Shown here: one piece after another, positions 33,721-43,069 of the stretch
How the letters are laid out: each line of letters opens with the position of its first letter
Position numbering within the stretch: position 1 is the first letter of the stretch
Source of the DNA: Halosimplex amylolyticum
GTDB taxonomy: Archaea; Halobacteriota; Halobacteria; Halobacteriales; Haloarculaceae
Length of the DNA: 64,000 bases
Direction: 5' to 3'
Assembly (NCBI RefSeq): GCF_051414035.1
Contig: NZ_JBLKNW010000001.1
Span: 682,001 to 746,000, forward strand
Made by a program: the position numbers and the translations under genes
The notes under the pieces: generated by a model
The model's input: only the letters and a program-made list of their open reading frames with translations
Database searches by the model: none
Told to the model about the DNA's origin: nothing

Positions 33721-34090
33721 GTGGCGCGCGCTGTCGCGGGTTTCATCCCGCGACGGCACCGTGCGAGGGACGAGAAGCGCACCGAGCGGAGCCTGCGGAG
33801 CGAGGTAGCATCGAAGTCGGTTGGGGAGGCGTGTGGCGCGATGCTGTGTCGGGCGGTCCTGGTGGACTGAAAGGGCGAGGGCCGGTCGCGCCGCAGGGTA
33901 GTCGCTGGGCGGGCTCTATCCGAAGGAGCGTTGCGACTGAGGATATCCCGTGCAGCGACCGCGAGCGGGCCGAGGGCTTTCATCGCCTGCTGCCGCCGAA
34001 TCAGGATACTGCTAGCGAGCGGGCCGAGGGCTTTCGTCGCTTGTCGTTAGTCGTGGTGGAGATCACTACTAGCGAACGGGCCGAAGGCGT
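33721..34090 (+). repeat. Intergenic structured element, copy C
   Basis: In order: stem-loop 1 at 33730-33757 (CTGTCGCGGG / CCCGCGACGG around TTTCAT), GTGCGAGGGACGAG, GTTGGGGAGGCGTG, GTGGACTGAAAGGGCGAGG, and the large hairpin at 33868-33982. Inner arms 33901-33913 and 33947-33959 pair at 11 of 13. Two degenerate tail units follow, with GGGCTTTC at 34028-34035 and a decayed one near 34083; spacings are 54 and 57 bp. It sits between two plus-strand genes. Confidence 0.88.
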
Positions 34091-34144
34091 TGGTCGCTCC
34101 ATCGACACGGAGGATTAATCGGGTAATACCGGAATCAAAACCAC

Positions 34145-34582
34145 ATGGGAGAATTCGCCTACGTCGTCAACGTGGACGGAGTCGTGACGCGGAACGACGA
34201 CGAGTACCTGCTCATCGAACGCGGCGCCGAGGAAGCACACGCGCCGGGAATCCTCGGACTCCCGGGCGGCAAACTCGAAGCGCCACCGGACGGCGACGAC
34301 GCCATCGCGGCCACGGCGCGCCGGGAGATCGCCGAGGAAGTCGGGATCGAGGTCGGGGCGGTCGAGTACGTCTGCAGCGGCACGTTCGAGGCCGACACCG
34401 GCGAGCAGTGTCTCAACGTCGTCACGCTGTGCGAGTACGTCGGCGGCGAACCGGCGCCGCAGGACCCCGACGAGGTCGCGGCGGTCCACTGGCTCGACCG
34501 GGAGGAACTCCGGGAGCACGAGGACGTGCCGGCGTTCACCGAGGAATACGTCGAACGGGCCGCCGCTCGCTACTCCGAGTGA
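34145..34582 (+). CDS. Nudix hydrolase
   Basis: 145 residues. The Nudix box runs from GLPGGKLEAPPDGDD to ARREIAEEVGIEV; the REIAEEVGI half is canonical but the first half is extended (GGKLEAPPDGDDAIAATA), as in many archaeal members. Hydrolyses a nucleoside diphosphate linked to another moiety; substrate unknown. ATG 34145 follows an AT-rich stretch (GGATTAATCGGGTAATACC, 34111-34130). Repeat copy C lies immediately upstream and may contribute to its 5' region. Confidence 0.9.
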   Translation: MGEFAYVVNVDGVVTRNDDEYLLIERGAEEAHAPGILGLPGGKLEAPPDGDDAIAATARREIAEEVGIEVGAVEYVCSGTFEADTGEQCLNVVTLCEYVGGEPAPQDPDEVAAVHWLDREELREHEDVPAFTEEYVERAAARYSE

Positions 34583-34639
34583 CGCTCTCGCCACAAGACC
34601 CATGCCCCGGACGGACCGATCGACGACAGGTGACGCTCC

Positions 34640-34903
34640 GTGACCGAATATCCCTCCCTGGGCGGCGAACTCCTGAAAGGCGTGCTGGCCGTCGTCGCGC
34701 TACCCGTCGTCGTTCTGCTCCTCCTCCTGGGACCGTTCGGCTGGCTCACGCTGGGTGCGGCCGTCCTCCTCGCCGGGGTGATCCGGGGACGCGAGTCGAG
34801 CGAACGCGCCCCCGAGCGAACGAACTGTCCCCACTGCGGCGCGCGCAACGATGTCGACGCGACGGTCTGCTCGTACTGCGAGGAGCCGATGGACGCGGCG
34901 TGA
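34640..34903 (+). CDS. Small membrane protein with C-terminal zinc ribbon
   Basis: 87 residues from GTG 34640. Two short hydrophobic segments (LLKGVLAVVALPVVVLLLLL and a second after FGW) are followed by a charged linker and a zinc-ribbon CPHCGARNDVDATVCSYCEE (CxxC...CxxC). Probably membrane-anchored, with the zinc knuckle in the cytosol. Function unknown; similar small proteins are common in haloarchaea. Confidence 0.8.
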   Translation: MTEYPSLGGELLKGVLAVVALPVVVLLLLLGPFGWLTLGAAVLLAGVIRGRESSERAPERTNCPHCGARNDVDATVCSYCEEPMDAA

Positions 34904-34910
34904 CCGCCCC

Positions 34911-35528
34911 TCAGAGCGGGTCGCGGTCGACGCGGTGGTCCCGTAACTGGTCGACGGCGATCCAGCCGCCCCAGAGCGCGAACGCGACCGACCCGACGAG
35001 TTCGGGGAGCGCGATGCCGGGCGGGAACCACGGGTAGAGGATCCACCAGGCCCAGGAGACGAGGTGCAGGACGCCGGCGAGGACCAGCACGAGGCCGCGA
35101 ACCTCCCGGCCGGCCGCGTAGTCACCGGCGCCCCAGAGGAGGACGGCGAGCGTGAGACAGACGAAGAAGGGGATCGCGACGACGCCGTGCAGCGGGTGCG
35201 GCAGGGGGAACACGCCGACCAGCGCCATGAACGCCATCGCGAGCAGACCGAACAGGGCGCCGGCTGCACGGATCGGGTTGTCGACGGCGGCGAGGATGGA
35301 GACGACGAAGCCGATACCGAGCGCGCCGCCGACGAGGAGGGCGCCGTTGAAGATCGGCGCCGTCACCGCTCCGCGGGCACCGAGGTCCGACAGGGCGTAG
35401 TAGAACGGCGAGAACCAGGGGGCGGCGAACATGGCGTAGACGACGCCGCCGAAGGAGACGGCGACGGCGGCGAGTCCGAGGGAGGGCGGGACCCGCGAGA
35501 GCGCGGGGTCGTACTGGGACTGGACCAT
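34911..35528 (-). CDS. DUF998-family membrane protein
   Basis: 205 residues with six hydrophobic segments. Characteristic patches: FSPFYYALSDLGARG, a conserved DUF998 segment, PLPHPLHGVVAIPFFVCL and SWAWWILYPWFPPG. DUF998 proteins are small integral membrane proteins of unknown function. ATG 35528 starts just before the first helix. It converges on the zinc-ribbon gene and lies directly downstream of the methylmalonyl-CoA mutase gene on the same strand, but 107 nt away. Confidence 0.85.
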   Translation of the reverse strand: MVQSQYDPALSRVPPSLGLAAVAVSFGGVVYAMFAAPWFSPFYYALSDLGARGAVTAPIFNGALLVGGALGIGFVVSILAAVDNPIRAAGALFGLLAMAFMALVGVFPLPHPLHGVVAIPFFVCLTLAVLLWGAGDYAAGREVRGLVLVLAGVLHLVSWAWWILYPWFPPGIALPELVGSVAFALWGGWIAVDQLRDHRVDRDPL

Positions 35529-35635
35529 ACCGCCGCTTGCGCCCGCCCGCCGAAAAATCACGGGGATCGACGGCGAGCGACGGTTGAATCGCGGGGAGAC
35601 GGGCCCCGCGCAACGGCGCCCTATCGCATCGTGTT

Positions 35636-37321
35636 CTACAGTGCAGCGCCGGGCTGGTACTCGCCGAACACGTCCCGCAACTCGTCGCAGATCTCCCCCG
35701 TCGTGGCGTAGGCCTTCACGGCGTCGACGATGTAGGGGAGGAGGTTCTCGTCGCCGCGGGCGGCCTCGCCGAGCGCGTCCAGCGCCTCCGCGACCGCCTC
35801 GTCGTCGCGCTCCTCGCGGACGGACTCCAGGCGATCGATCTGCGAGCGCTCCTGTTCCTCCGAGACGTCCTCGACTTCGGCGTCCTGGGCGTCCTCCTCG
35901 ACGGTGTACTCGTTGACGCCGACGATGACCCGCTCGCCGGACTCGATCTCCTCCTGGCGGTCGTAGGCGACGTCCTGGATCTCCCGCTGGACCCACCCGC
36001 TCTCGATGGCCTGGCGCATCCCGCCGCGGGCGTCGACCTGGTCGAGGATCTCGCGGGCCTCGGCCTCGACGTCGTCGGTGAGCGACTCGACGTAGTAGCT
36101 CCCGCCGAGCGGGTCGATGGTGTCCGCGGCGCCCGACTCGTGGGCGAGGATCTGCTGGGTCCGCAGGGCGGTCCGGACGGACTTCTCGGTCGGCAGCGAG
36201 AGCGCCTCGTCCTTCCCGTTGGTGTGGAGGCTCTGCGTCCCTCCCAAAACCGCGGCGAGCGCCTGGTAGGCAACCCGGACGACGTTGTTCTCGATCTGCT
36301 GGGCGGTCAGCGTCGACCCCGCGGTCTGGGTGTGGAACTTCAGCTGTTTCGAGGCCGGCTTCTCGGCGTCGAAGCGCTCCTCCATGATCGACTGCCACAT
36401 CCGGCGTGCGGCGCGGAACTTCGCGACCTCTTCGAGGATGTTGTTGTACGATGCGAAGAAAAAGGACAGCTGCGGCGCGAACTCGTCGACGTCGAGCCCC
36501 GCGTCCTGGGCGGCCTCGACGTACTCGATGCCGTCGGCGAGGGTGAAGGCGATCTCCTGGGCGGCCGTCGAACCCGCCTCGCGGATGTGGTACCCGGAGA
36601 TGGAGATGGTGTTGAAGTTGGGTACCTCGTCGGCGCAGAACTCGAAGATGTCGGTGATGATCCGCATCGAGGGCTCGGGCGGGTAGATGTAGGTGTTGCG
36701 GGCGATGTACTCCTTGAGCACGTCGTTCTGGATGGTCCCGCGGAGCTCCTCGCGGGGGACGCCCTGCTGGTCGCCGATGGCGATGTACATGGCGAGCAGG
36801 ACGCTCGCCGGGGCGTTGATGGTCATCGACGTGCTCACTTCGTCGAGCGGGATGCCGTCGAAGACGGTCTCCATGTCTCGCAGCGAGTCGATGGCGACGC
36901 CGGCCTTCCCGACTTCGCCGGCGGCCATGCCGGCGTCGGAGTCGTAGCCCATCTGCGTGGGGAGATCGAACGCCATCGAGAGGCCGGTCTGGCCCTCGTC
37001 CATGAGGTAGTTGAACCGTTCGTTGGTCTCGCTGGCGGTTCCCATGCCGGCGTACTGGCGCATCGTCCAGAGCCGGCCGCGGTACATCGTGGAGTAGACG
37101 CCGCGAGTGTACGGTTCCTCGCCGGGGAAGCCCAGGTCCTCCTCGTAGTCCAGGTCGGCCACGTCCTCGGGCGTGTAGAGGGGCGCGACCTCCTGTCCGC
37201 CGGTGTCGGTCTCGAAGGTGTCCTGGCGCTCCCCGAAGCGGTCGACGGTCGGCCCGCGCGTCTCAGCCTCCCACTCCTCGCGACCCTCCCGGATGGCCGC
37301 GAGGTCGTCGGGGTCGAACAT
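35636..37321 (-). CDS. mcmA: Methylmalonyl-CoA mutase, large (catalytic) subunit
   Basis: 561 residues. Typical catalytic-chain segments: RGVYSTMYRGRLWTMRQYAG, GLSMAFDLPTQMGYDSD, NTISISGYHIREAGSTA and LGGTQSLHTNGKDEAL. The TIM barrel is present, but the C-terminal cobalamin-binding domain is absent, as in archaea where a separate small subunit binds B12; that gene is not in the window. It converts (R)-methylmalonyl-CoA to succinyl-CoA by a radical rearrangement, the last step of propionyl-CoA assimilation. ATG 37321 has CTTAACCG (37345-37352 region) upstream. Confidence 0.96.
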   Translation of the reverse strand: MFDPDDLAAIREGREEWEAETRGPTVDRFGERQDTFETDTGGQEVAPLYTPEDVADLDYEEDLGFPGEEPYTRGVYSTMYRGRLWTMRQYAGMGTASETNERFNYLMDEGQTGLSMAFDLPTQMGYDSDAGMAAGEVGKAGVAIDSLRDMETVFDGIPLDEVSTSMTINAPASVLLAMYIAIGDQQGVPREELRGTIQNDVLKEYIARNTYIYPPEPSMRIITDIFEFCADEVPNFNTISISGYHIREAGSTAAQEIAFTLADGIEYVEAAQDAGLDVDEFAPQLSFFFASYNNILEEVAKFRAARRMWQSIMEERFDAEKPASKQLKFHTQTAGSTLTAQQIENNVVRVAYQALAAVLGGTQSLHTNGKDEALSLPTEKSVRTALRTQQILAHESGAADTIDPLGGSYYVESLTDDVEAEAREILDQVDARGGMRQAIESGWVQREIQDVAYDRQEEIESGERVIVGVNEYTVEEDAQDAEVEDVSEEQERSQIDRLESVREERDDEAVAEALDALGEAARGDENLLPYIVDAVKAYATTGEICDELRDVFGEYQPGAAL

Positions 37322-37442
37322 ACGTGTTCGTTCGCCCGGCGGCCCTTAACCGTTGGCGGCGATCCCGTCGCCCGCGACCGAGTCGCCTTCCCTCTCGGGC
37401 CAAACCACGGCCGGCCCTCGCGTTCGTCCCGTCCGGCCCCAG

Positions 37443-39470
37443 CTACTGATTCTCGTCTTCGCCGTCATCGCCACTCTCGTCGCCATCTCCGTCATCGCCA
37501 CTCTCGTCACCATCTCCGTCACCGCTGCGGTCGCCGCCGCCGTCGCCTCCATCTCCGTCACCGCTACCGTCGCCGCCGCTATCGGACCCGTCGTCGGAGT
37601 CGTCGCCGTCGGTCGTCACGACGAAGTCGTGGTCGGCGATCGGCGTCCCGTAGATCGTCTCGCCGACGAGTCTGGCGGCGAAGTCGTCGGCGTCGAACCC
37701 GGCCTCGTCAACCGGGAAGCGGACGACGAGGTCGCGGTCGCCGTCGGTGTCCACGTCTTCAAACCTGCCGCCGTCGACCGTCCGGGAACCACCGCCCTCG
37801 TCCACCAGCCGGGGCGGCCCGAACCGGAGGCTCCCGACCTCGACGGTCGCCGGGTCGAACTCGTCGGTGTGCTCGATACAGACCTCGATCTCGCCGTTCC
37901 CCTCGTACGGGACCGTCGCGGGCCACTCCTGGCCCGGCTCGATGTCGATCGAGACGTCCGGCGATTCCCGGGTGAACACGGTCACCGTCCCGGTCGCGGC
38001 GGACGAGGGCCCGGTGTCGGTCCCCGTGGTCGGCCGCTGTTCGTCCGACGCGCCACGCCGCCCCGCGACGGCGACGACGTATCCGCTGCCGTCGGTCGCG
38101 ACGGCCCGGCCGAACTGCGAGCCGTCCGCCGACTCTGTGGGCGTGAGTCGGGAGGAGCGACTCCACCCGTCGTCGCCGCTGGCGTAGACGTAGACGTCGC
38201 CGGTCGGCCCCGATCCGCCGTCGTTCTCGCCGTCGCTGTCCTCGTTGCCGGACTCCGAATCGTCGCTAGAGCCTGATTCGCCGTCAGAACCCGATTCGCC
38301 GTCGGAGCCCGATTCGCCGTCGAACACGGCGCCGACGACTGCGCAGTCGCCGTCGGTAGCGAGCGCGGCGTCCGTCCCGAAGCGTTCGCCGGTCGATCCC
38401 CCCGCTGCGGACAGTCGCTGGACCGCGGCCAGCGACACGCCGCCGAACACGCCCGCGTACCCGGTGGGACCGCGCGCACCGTCCGGGCTATCGCTCTCGG
38501 ACGCCGACGCCGCGGACTCGGACGCACAGAGGACGCTGTCGGTCCCGTTCGTCGCGGTCGCGCCGCCGAAGGCCGCCGCGGCGTCCGACGGGTTCTCGGC
38601 CGTCCTGACGTGGTCCCACGGGTCGTCGGTGAACGCGGCGACGACGCCGGCACTGTCGGCCGCTCCGGGCGCGCCGAGTAGCGCCGTCGCACCGTCCCCC
38701 GACAGCGAGACGGACGCGCCCGCGCGGTCGCCGGCCGATCCGTCCGGGAGTCGCAGTGTCGCCGTCCGGGACCACGAGGCGTCGCCGTCGTCCTCGGTCC
38801 GGTCGTAGACGTGGGCCGCGCCCGCTCTGGCCGGGTTCGCGTCGTCGGCGGGCGCACCGGCGACGATTCGCTCGCCCGCGTCGTCGACGGCGACGGCTCT
38901 GCCGAGTCGGTCCCGAATCTCCGCGTCGTCGCCGGCCAGGAGTTTCGCCTCGTACGTCCACGAGTCACCGTCCCGCGCGAAGACGGAGATCGCGCCGCAC
39001 TGCCCCGCCAGCGCGTCCTCGCCGGGGACGCCGACGGCCACGGTCTCGCCCGCGGCGTCGACGCCGACCGACGCGCCGACGTAGTCCAGGCGCGCCCGGT
39101 CGGGCGGCTGGAGCACGGCCTCGCGCGTCCAGCCGCCGTCTTCGGCGACGTAGACGGACGCGCCACCGACGCGGGCGTCTCCGTCCCGCCGCAGCGGGTC
39201 GCCGACGACGAGGGTCTCCCCGGCGGCGTCCAGGGCGATCGACGCTCCGAACGCGTCGCTGGCGCCGTCAGCGTCGAGTCCTGTCGTCGTCCAGTCGACC
39301 GGGTCACCGTGGGCTGCGCGGGCACTCCCGGGCGCGGATCGAAGCGCGATGGCGCCGACCGCGGCGACGGCCGCTCCCTCGAGGACCGCGCGTCTGGAGA
39401 CCGCGTAGTCGCCGTCGGTCGGTGACTGTCGTTCGTCCGGACCGTCGGACGCGGAGTGACCCGTGTGCAT
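37443..39470 (-). CDS. Tat-exported FG-GAP/beta-propeller-like protein with acidic repeat tail
   Basis: 675 residues. N-terminal twin-arginine signal YAVSRRAVLEGAAVAAVGA, followed by AAxA-type cleavage (ARAAHG). Seven or so repeats of the form FGASIALDAAGETLVVGDP (integrin FG-GAP-like blades) make up residues 60-480, interrupted by a Ser/Asp/Glu-Gly tract (GESGSDGESGSDGESGS). The last 55 residues are a GDGDGGD-type acidic tail, encoded by short DNA repeats (37450-37610). Probably a secreted or surface propeller with calcium-binding loops. No PGF-CTERM anchor is visible. Confidence 0.85.
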   Translation of the reverse strand: MHTGHSASDGPDERQSPTDGDYAVSRRAVLEGAAVAAVGAIALRSAPGSARAAHGDPVDWTTTGLDADGASDAFGASIALDAAGETLVVGDPLRRDGDARVGGASVYVAEDGGWTREAVLQPPDRARLDYVGASVGVDAAGETVAVGVPGEDALAGQCGAISVFARDGDSWTYEAKLLAGDDAEIRDRLGRAVAVDDAGERIVAGAPADDANPARAGAAHVYDRTEDDGDASWSRTATLRLPDGSAGDRAGASVSLSGDGATALLGAPGAADSAGVVAAFTDDPWDHVRTAENPSDAAAAFGGATATNGTDSVLCASESAASASESDSPDGARGPTGYAGVFGGVSLAAVQRLSAAGGSTGERFGTDAALATDGDCAVVGAVFDGESGSDGESGSDGESGSSDDSESGNEDSDGENDGGSGPTGDVYVYASGDDGWSRSSRLTPTESADGSQFGRAVATDGSGYVVAVAGRRGASDEQRPTTGTDTGPSSAATGTVTVFTRESPDVSIDIEPGQEWPATVPYEGNGEIEVCIEHTDEFDPATVEVGSLRFGPPRLVDEGGGSRTVDGGRFEDVDTDGDRDLVVRFPVDEAGFDADDFAARLVGETIYGTPIADHDFVVTTDGDDSDDGSDSGGDGSGDGDGGDGGGDRSGDGDGDESGDDGDGDESGDDGEDENQ

Positions 39471-39636
39471 GGTTGACTGTCGAGGGCGACGCCACACGTC
39501 CGCATTGTAATAGACCGCTTATGGCGATCTACCGGGTGAACGGCTGAACGTCAGAAGGGCGATATCGCGGTCGATAATCGCTCTAAACCGCGTATTTGCC
39601 ACGGATGGGCAGTGGACGCCGACCGCGCGGCCGCGC

Positions 39637-42027
39637 TCAGTCGGCGGATCCGACGGTGACGCGCACGCTGTCGCCGTCGATGCCATCGGCGTCGGCCGCG
39701 ATCTCGAGATCGCCGCCCTCGCGGTCGGCCTGGACGACCGCGATGCAGGTGCCGTGGTAGGCCGAGCGCGAGTCGGCGACCCAGGGCTCGTTACTGTCGA
39801 GGTCGCCGTTATCGACGCCGACGATCTCACCCGCGCCCGAGGCGGAGAACCGGACCTCGTCGTCGGCGCGCGGGACGCGGACGCCCTCGTCGTCGGTGAC
39901 GGTCGCCTCGACGTAGACCAGGTCCCGGCCGTCGGCGGCGATGGCCTCGCGGTCGGCGTCGAGTTCGACCCGCGCGGGCTCGCCGGCGGTCTCGAGTTCG
40001 TGTTCGGCGACGACCTCGCCGTCTTCTTTCGCCACCGCTCGCAACGTCCCGGCCTCGTAGGGGACGTACCACTCGATCATCCGCTCGGAGGTGTCGGCCA
40101 GGTCTCGCTCGCCCATCCACTCGCCGTTGCGGTACAGCTCGACGGTCTCGGCGTTCGTGAAGGTGACGAGGTGGACGAAGTCGCGCGACCCCTCGCGACC
40201 GGGGAACGTCCAGTGCTCGGAGACGGCGGGCCAGCTCCAGTTGGGACGGCCGGCGGGCCGCTCGCGGTCGGGGTCGAAGGCGGCGATCTGGACCATCGGG
40301 TCGTCGGACCAGACGCTCTCGTGGAAGCCCGTCTCGGGCTTCGGCTGGCCGGTGGTGTCGATCAGGCCGGTGGCCCAGCCCTTGCTCGGCCACTCGCGCG
40401 ACTCGCCGAGGTAGTCGACCCCGGACCAGATGAACTGGCCGGCGACGAAGTCGTTGTCGGCGACCCCGAACCACGGGTTCTCCGCGATGAAGCCGATGTC
40501 CTCGTCCTCGCCGCCGAGGAAGAAGGGCTTGGCTTCCGAGCTGACGATCGGCTTTTCGAGGCCGGCCTCGCGGAACGCCTCGAACCACTGCTCCTGGTAG
40601 TTACACGAGAGGATGTCGACGTGTTCGCCGATGTCTTCGAGTTGGGCGACCATGCCCGCGGTGTCGCCGCCCCAGGGGGCCGCGCCGTACGTGACCGGTC
40701 GGGTCGGGTCCATCTCGGCGGTGGCCTCGGTGAGCATCGCGAGGTCGTCGAGCATCGAGTCGTCGCCCTGGTCGTAGGACTCGTTGCCGACGCTCCAGCA
40801 GACGATCGACGGGTGGTTGCGGTCGCGGTCGATCATCGCCGCCAGGTCCTCGCGCCACCACTCGTCGAACCACTCGTCGGCGCCCTCGTGGCGCCACTTG
40901 TCGAACGCCTCGTCGACGACGAGGAAGCCCATCCGGTCGCACAGGTCCAGCAGTTCGGGCTGGGGCGGGTTGTGGCTCATCCGGATGGCGTTGCAGCCGA
41001 TCTCCTGGAGGGTCTCCAGGCGGCGTTCGAGGGCGCGCTCGGGCACCGCGGCGCCGAGACAGCCGGCGTCGTGGTGGAGGTTGACCCCCTTCATCGTCAC
41101 CGGCTCGCCGTTGAGGTAGAAGCCCTGGTCGTTCGTCCACTCGAAGGTGCGGATGCCGAAGGGCGTGACGTAGTCGTCGACTGCGAGGGCGGCGTCGCCG
41201 CCCTCGTCGTTCCGCGACGGCGAAGCCGTCGCGCGTTCGCCGTTCCGGTAGACGACGCTGCGGACGAAGTGGCGGGTGGGATCGTCGAGCGTCCAGCGGT
41301 CCGGGTCGGCGACGGAGAGGCGCTGTTCGAACTCGTGGGCTTCGCCGCTCTCGACGGTCGCTTTGCTCCCGGCGGTCGCCACGATCTCGCCGTCTGCGTC
41401 GACGATATCCGTCTCCAGCGCGCAGTCGACGGCGGCGCCCTCGGCGTTCTCGACCTCGGTCAAGACCTGCACCTCGGCGCGGCGGCCGTTCGCGGCCGTC
41501 GTGCGCACGTCGGTGCCGAACGGCGTGACCGCGACGGAGTCGGTCTCGATCAGGTACGCGTTGCGGTAGATGCCCGACCCGGTGTACCAGCGGCTGTGCG
41601 GGTACTCGTCGTTGTCGACGCGGACCGCGAGCGTCTCGCCGCCCTCGACGCCGAACTCGGCGAGGTCGTAGGTGACCGTGGAGTAGCCGTACGGTCGGTG
41701 GCCGACGTGTTCGCCGTCGACGTACACGTCGAAGTTGCGGTAGACGCCGTCGAGGCGGAGCGTCGGTTCGCCGTCGACGTCCTCGGGGAGCTCGCGCCGG
41801 TACCAGCCGATCCCACCGGGGGCGAAGCCCTGCTGCTGGTCGCCGGGGTTGTCCGGGTCCCACGGCCCCTCGATGCTCCAGTCGTGGGGGACCTCGACGG
41901 ACTCCCAGTCCGAATCGTCGAGCGCCGGGTCCTCGCCGTTTTCGACGTCACCGCGGTGGAACCGCCAGCCCTGCTCCAGGCGGCGGACCCGTCGGTGCTC
42001 CTCGCTCGGTCGCGAGCCTGCTGTCAT
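39637..42027 (-). CDS. Glycoside hydrolase family 2 enzyme (beta-galactosidase-like)
   Basis: 796 residues. N-terminal jelly-roll (VPHDWSIEGPWDPDNPGDQQ), immunoglobulin-like domain, TIM barrel and beta-sandwich C-terminal domains. The acid/base site is WSVGNESYDQ; the nucleophile position is likely Glu in IVSSEAKPFF. The C-terminus (LIDTTGQPKPETGFHES) is the segment common to GH2 beta-galactosidases of the DUF4982 type. No signal peptide: cytosolic, acting on imported oligosaccharides. The ATG at 42027 is chosen over an upstream in-frame start (42054). Linkage specificity unknown. Confidence 0.92.
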   Translation of the reverse strand: MTAGSRPSEEHRRVRRLEQGWRFHRGDVENGEDPALDDSDWESVEVPHDWSIEGPWDPDNPGDQQQGFAPGGIGWYRRELPEDVDGEPTLRLDGVYRNFDVYVDGEHVGHRPYGYSTVTYDLAEFGVEGGETLAVRVDNDEYPHSRWYTGSGIYRNAYLIETDSVAVTPFGTDVRTTAANGRRAEVQVLTEVENAEGAAVDCALETDIVDADGEIVATAGSKATVESGEAHEFEQRLSVADPDRWTLDDPTRHFVRSVVYRNGERATASPSRNDEGGDAALAVDDYVTPFGIRTFEWTNDQGFYLNGEPVTMKGVNLHHDAGCLGAAVPERALERRLETLQEIGCNAIRMSHNPPQPELLDLCDRMGFLVVDEAFDKWRHEGADEWFDEWWREDLAAMIDRDRNHPSIVCWSVGNESYDQGDDSMLDDLAMLTEATAEMDPTRPVTYGAAPWGGDTAGMVAQLEDIGEHVDILSCNYQEQWFEAFREAGLEKPIVSSEAKPFFLGGEDEDIGFIAENPWFGVADNDFVAGQFIWSGVDYLGESREWPSKGWATGLIDTTGQPKPETGFHESVWSDDPMVQIAAFDPDRERPAGRPNWSWPAVSEHWTFPGREGSRDFVHLVTFTNAETVELYRNGEWMGERDLADTSERMIEWYVPYEAGTLRAVAKEDGEVVAEHELETAGEPARVELDADREAIAADGRDLVYVEATVTDDEGVRVPRADDEVRFSASGAGEIVGVDNGDLDSNEPWVADSRSAYHGTCIAVVQADREGGDLEIAADADGIDGDSVRVTVGSAD

Positions 42028-42072
42028 ACGGTGACACTCATCCAGGTCCGTCAATTAGTTTCCGACTTCGGA

Positions 42073-42525
42073 TCATTTCGGGGCGGCCGCACCGGCGTCT
42101 TCCGGCGACCGCTCGCCGACGATCGCGTCGAGGCGTTCGCAGAGGCGTTCGACGTCTCTGCGCCGCTGTCGGACGGTACTTCGCTCGATCAGTGGCACGG
42201 GGACCGACGCCCGAACCTCCGACTCGACGTCGACACGCGTCCCGTCGCCCTCGGGGCGGAGCGTCACCGTCGTCTCGGTCGTCACTAGCGGCCGACCGTC
42301 GTCGAGCCGTCGGTAGACGAAGCCGTCCGGGCGCTCCTCGAAGGCGAACTGCGGCGGGAAGAGCCGCCCGGCTGGCCACGCGGTGACGACGGTCCGGCCG
42401 TTCTCCGTCGCGACGTCTTTCACGGCGTATCTGCCCTCTCCCTCGATTACCGCTTCGGGCGTGAGCCGTTCGGCGACGGTGTCGGGCGGGGCGGAGACGA
42501 CGCGAGAGATGGCGGCGGCGCGCAT
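42073..42525 (-). CDS. SRPBCC-family (START-like) protein
   Basis: 150 residues. Begins with a strand-helix unit (AAAISRVVSAPPDTVAERLT) and continues with alternating strands and a long C-terminal helix (RSTVRQRRRDVERLCERLDA), the order of SRPBCC/polyketide-cyclase folds that enclose hydrophobic ligands. No catalytic residues can be assigned. Lies 46 nt upstream of the GH2 gene on the same strand, probably not functionally linked. Repeat copy D lies directly upstream of its start. Confidence 0.82.
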   Translation of the reverse strand: MRAAAISRVVSAPPDTVAERLTPEAVIEGEGRYAVKDVATENGRTVVTAWPAGRLFPPQFAFEERPDGFVYRRLDDGRPLVTTETTVTLRPEGDGTRVDVESEVRASVPVPLIERSTVRQRRRDVERLCERLDAIVGERSPEDAGAAAPK

Positions 42526-42611
42526 GGTCAGAATCGGACCGGCTGACGGAAAGGTGTTCGCCCGCTGTCAGCAGCTTTCGGGTAGAGCAGCCCTGGGAGT
42601 GAACGACGGCG

Positions 42612-42968
42612 GTGGCGCACGCTGTCGCGGGTTTTATCCCGGGACAGCATCGTGCGAGGGGCGAGTAGCGAGGGACCGAAGGTCCCTCGGACCATGCGAA
42701 CGGCGCCGAAGGCGCCGTGAGCAGAGAGCGCAGCGAAGCGAGCACCGCAGTCGGTTGGGGAGGCGTGAGGCGCGGTGCTGTGCGGTTGCTGTCGTCCTGG
42801 TGGACTGAAAGGGCGAGGCCAGGTCGCGTGGTCTGCGCGGGCCCTATCCGAGAGAGCGACAGCGACCGAGGATATCCCGCACAGACCACGCGAGCGGGCC
42901 GAGGGCTTTCAACTCCCGGCGTATCCTGCGATCGATTCGGCTAGTAGCGAGCGGGCCGAGGGCTTTCA
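42612..42968 (+). repeat. Intergenic structured element, copy D
   Basis: Best preserved plus-strand copy. Stem-loop 1 at 42621-42648 (CTGTCGCGGG / CCCGGGACAG, loop TTTTAT); GTGCGAGGGGCGAG; an extra pair of short hairpins (GGGACCGAAGGTCCC and GGCGCCGAAGGCGCC at 42684-42720); GTTGGGGAGGCGTGAGGCGC; and the large hairpin 42806-42911, whose arms 42824-42841 and 42876-42893 pair at 17 of 18. One tail unit follows with GGGCTTTC ending at 42967, 57 bp after the first. It lies between two minus-strand genes. Confidence 0.9.
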
Positions 42969-43069
42969 GCGCATGCTGTCACCTGCGGCCGCTCCAGTCT
43001 ACCGACAATCCACACCAACCCGACCGGGACCAACTACTCAAAAAGCATGACGACCTGAACACCGTCCTC

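Noticed and set aside
37450..37610. Tandem repeats in DNA within the FG-GAP gene
   Set aside because: They encode the acidic GDGD-type tail of the protein and are explained by coding low complexity.
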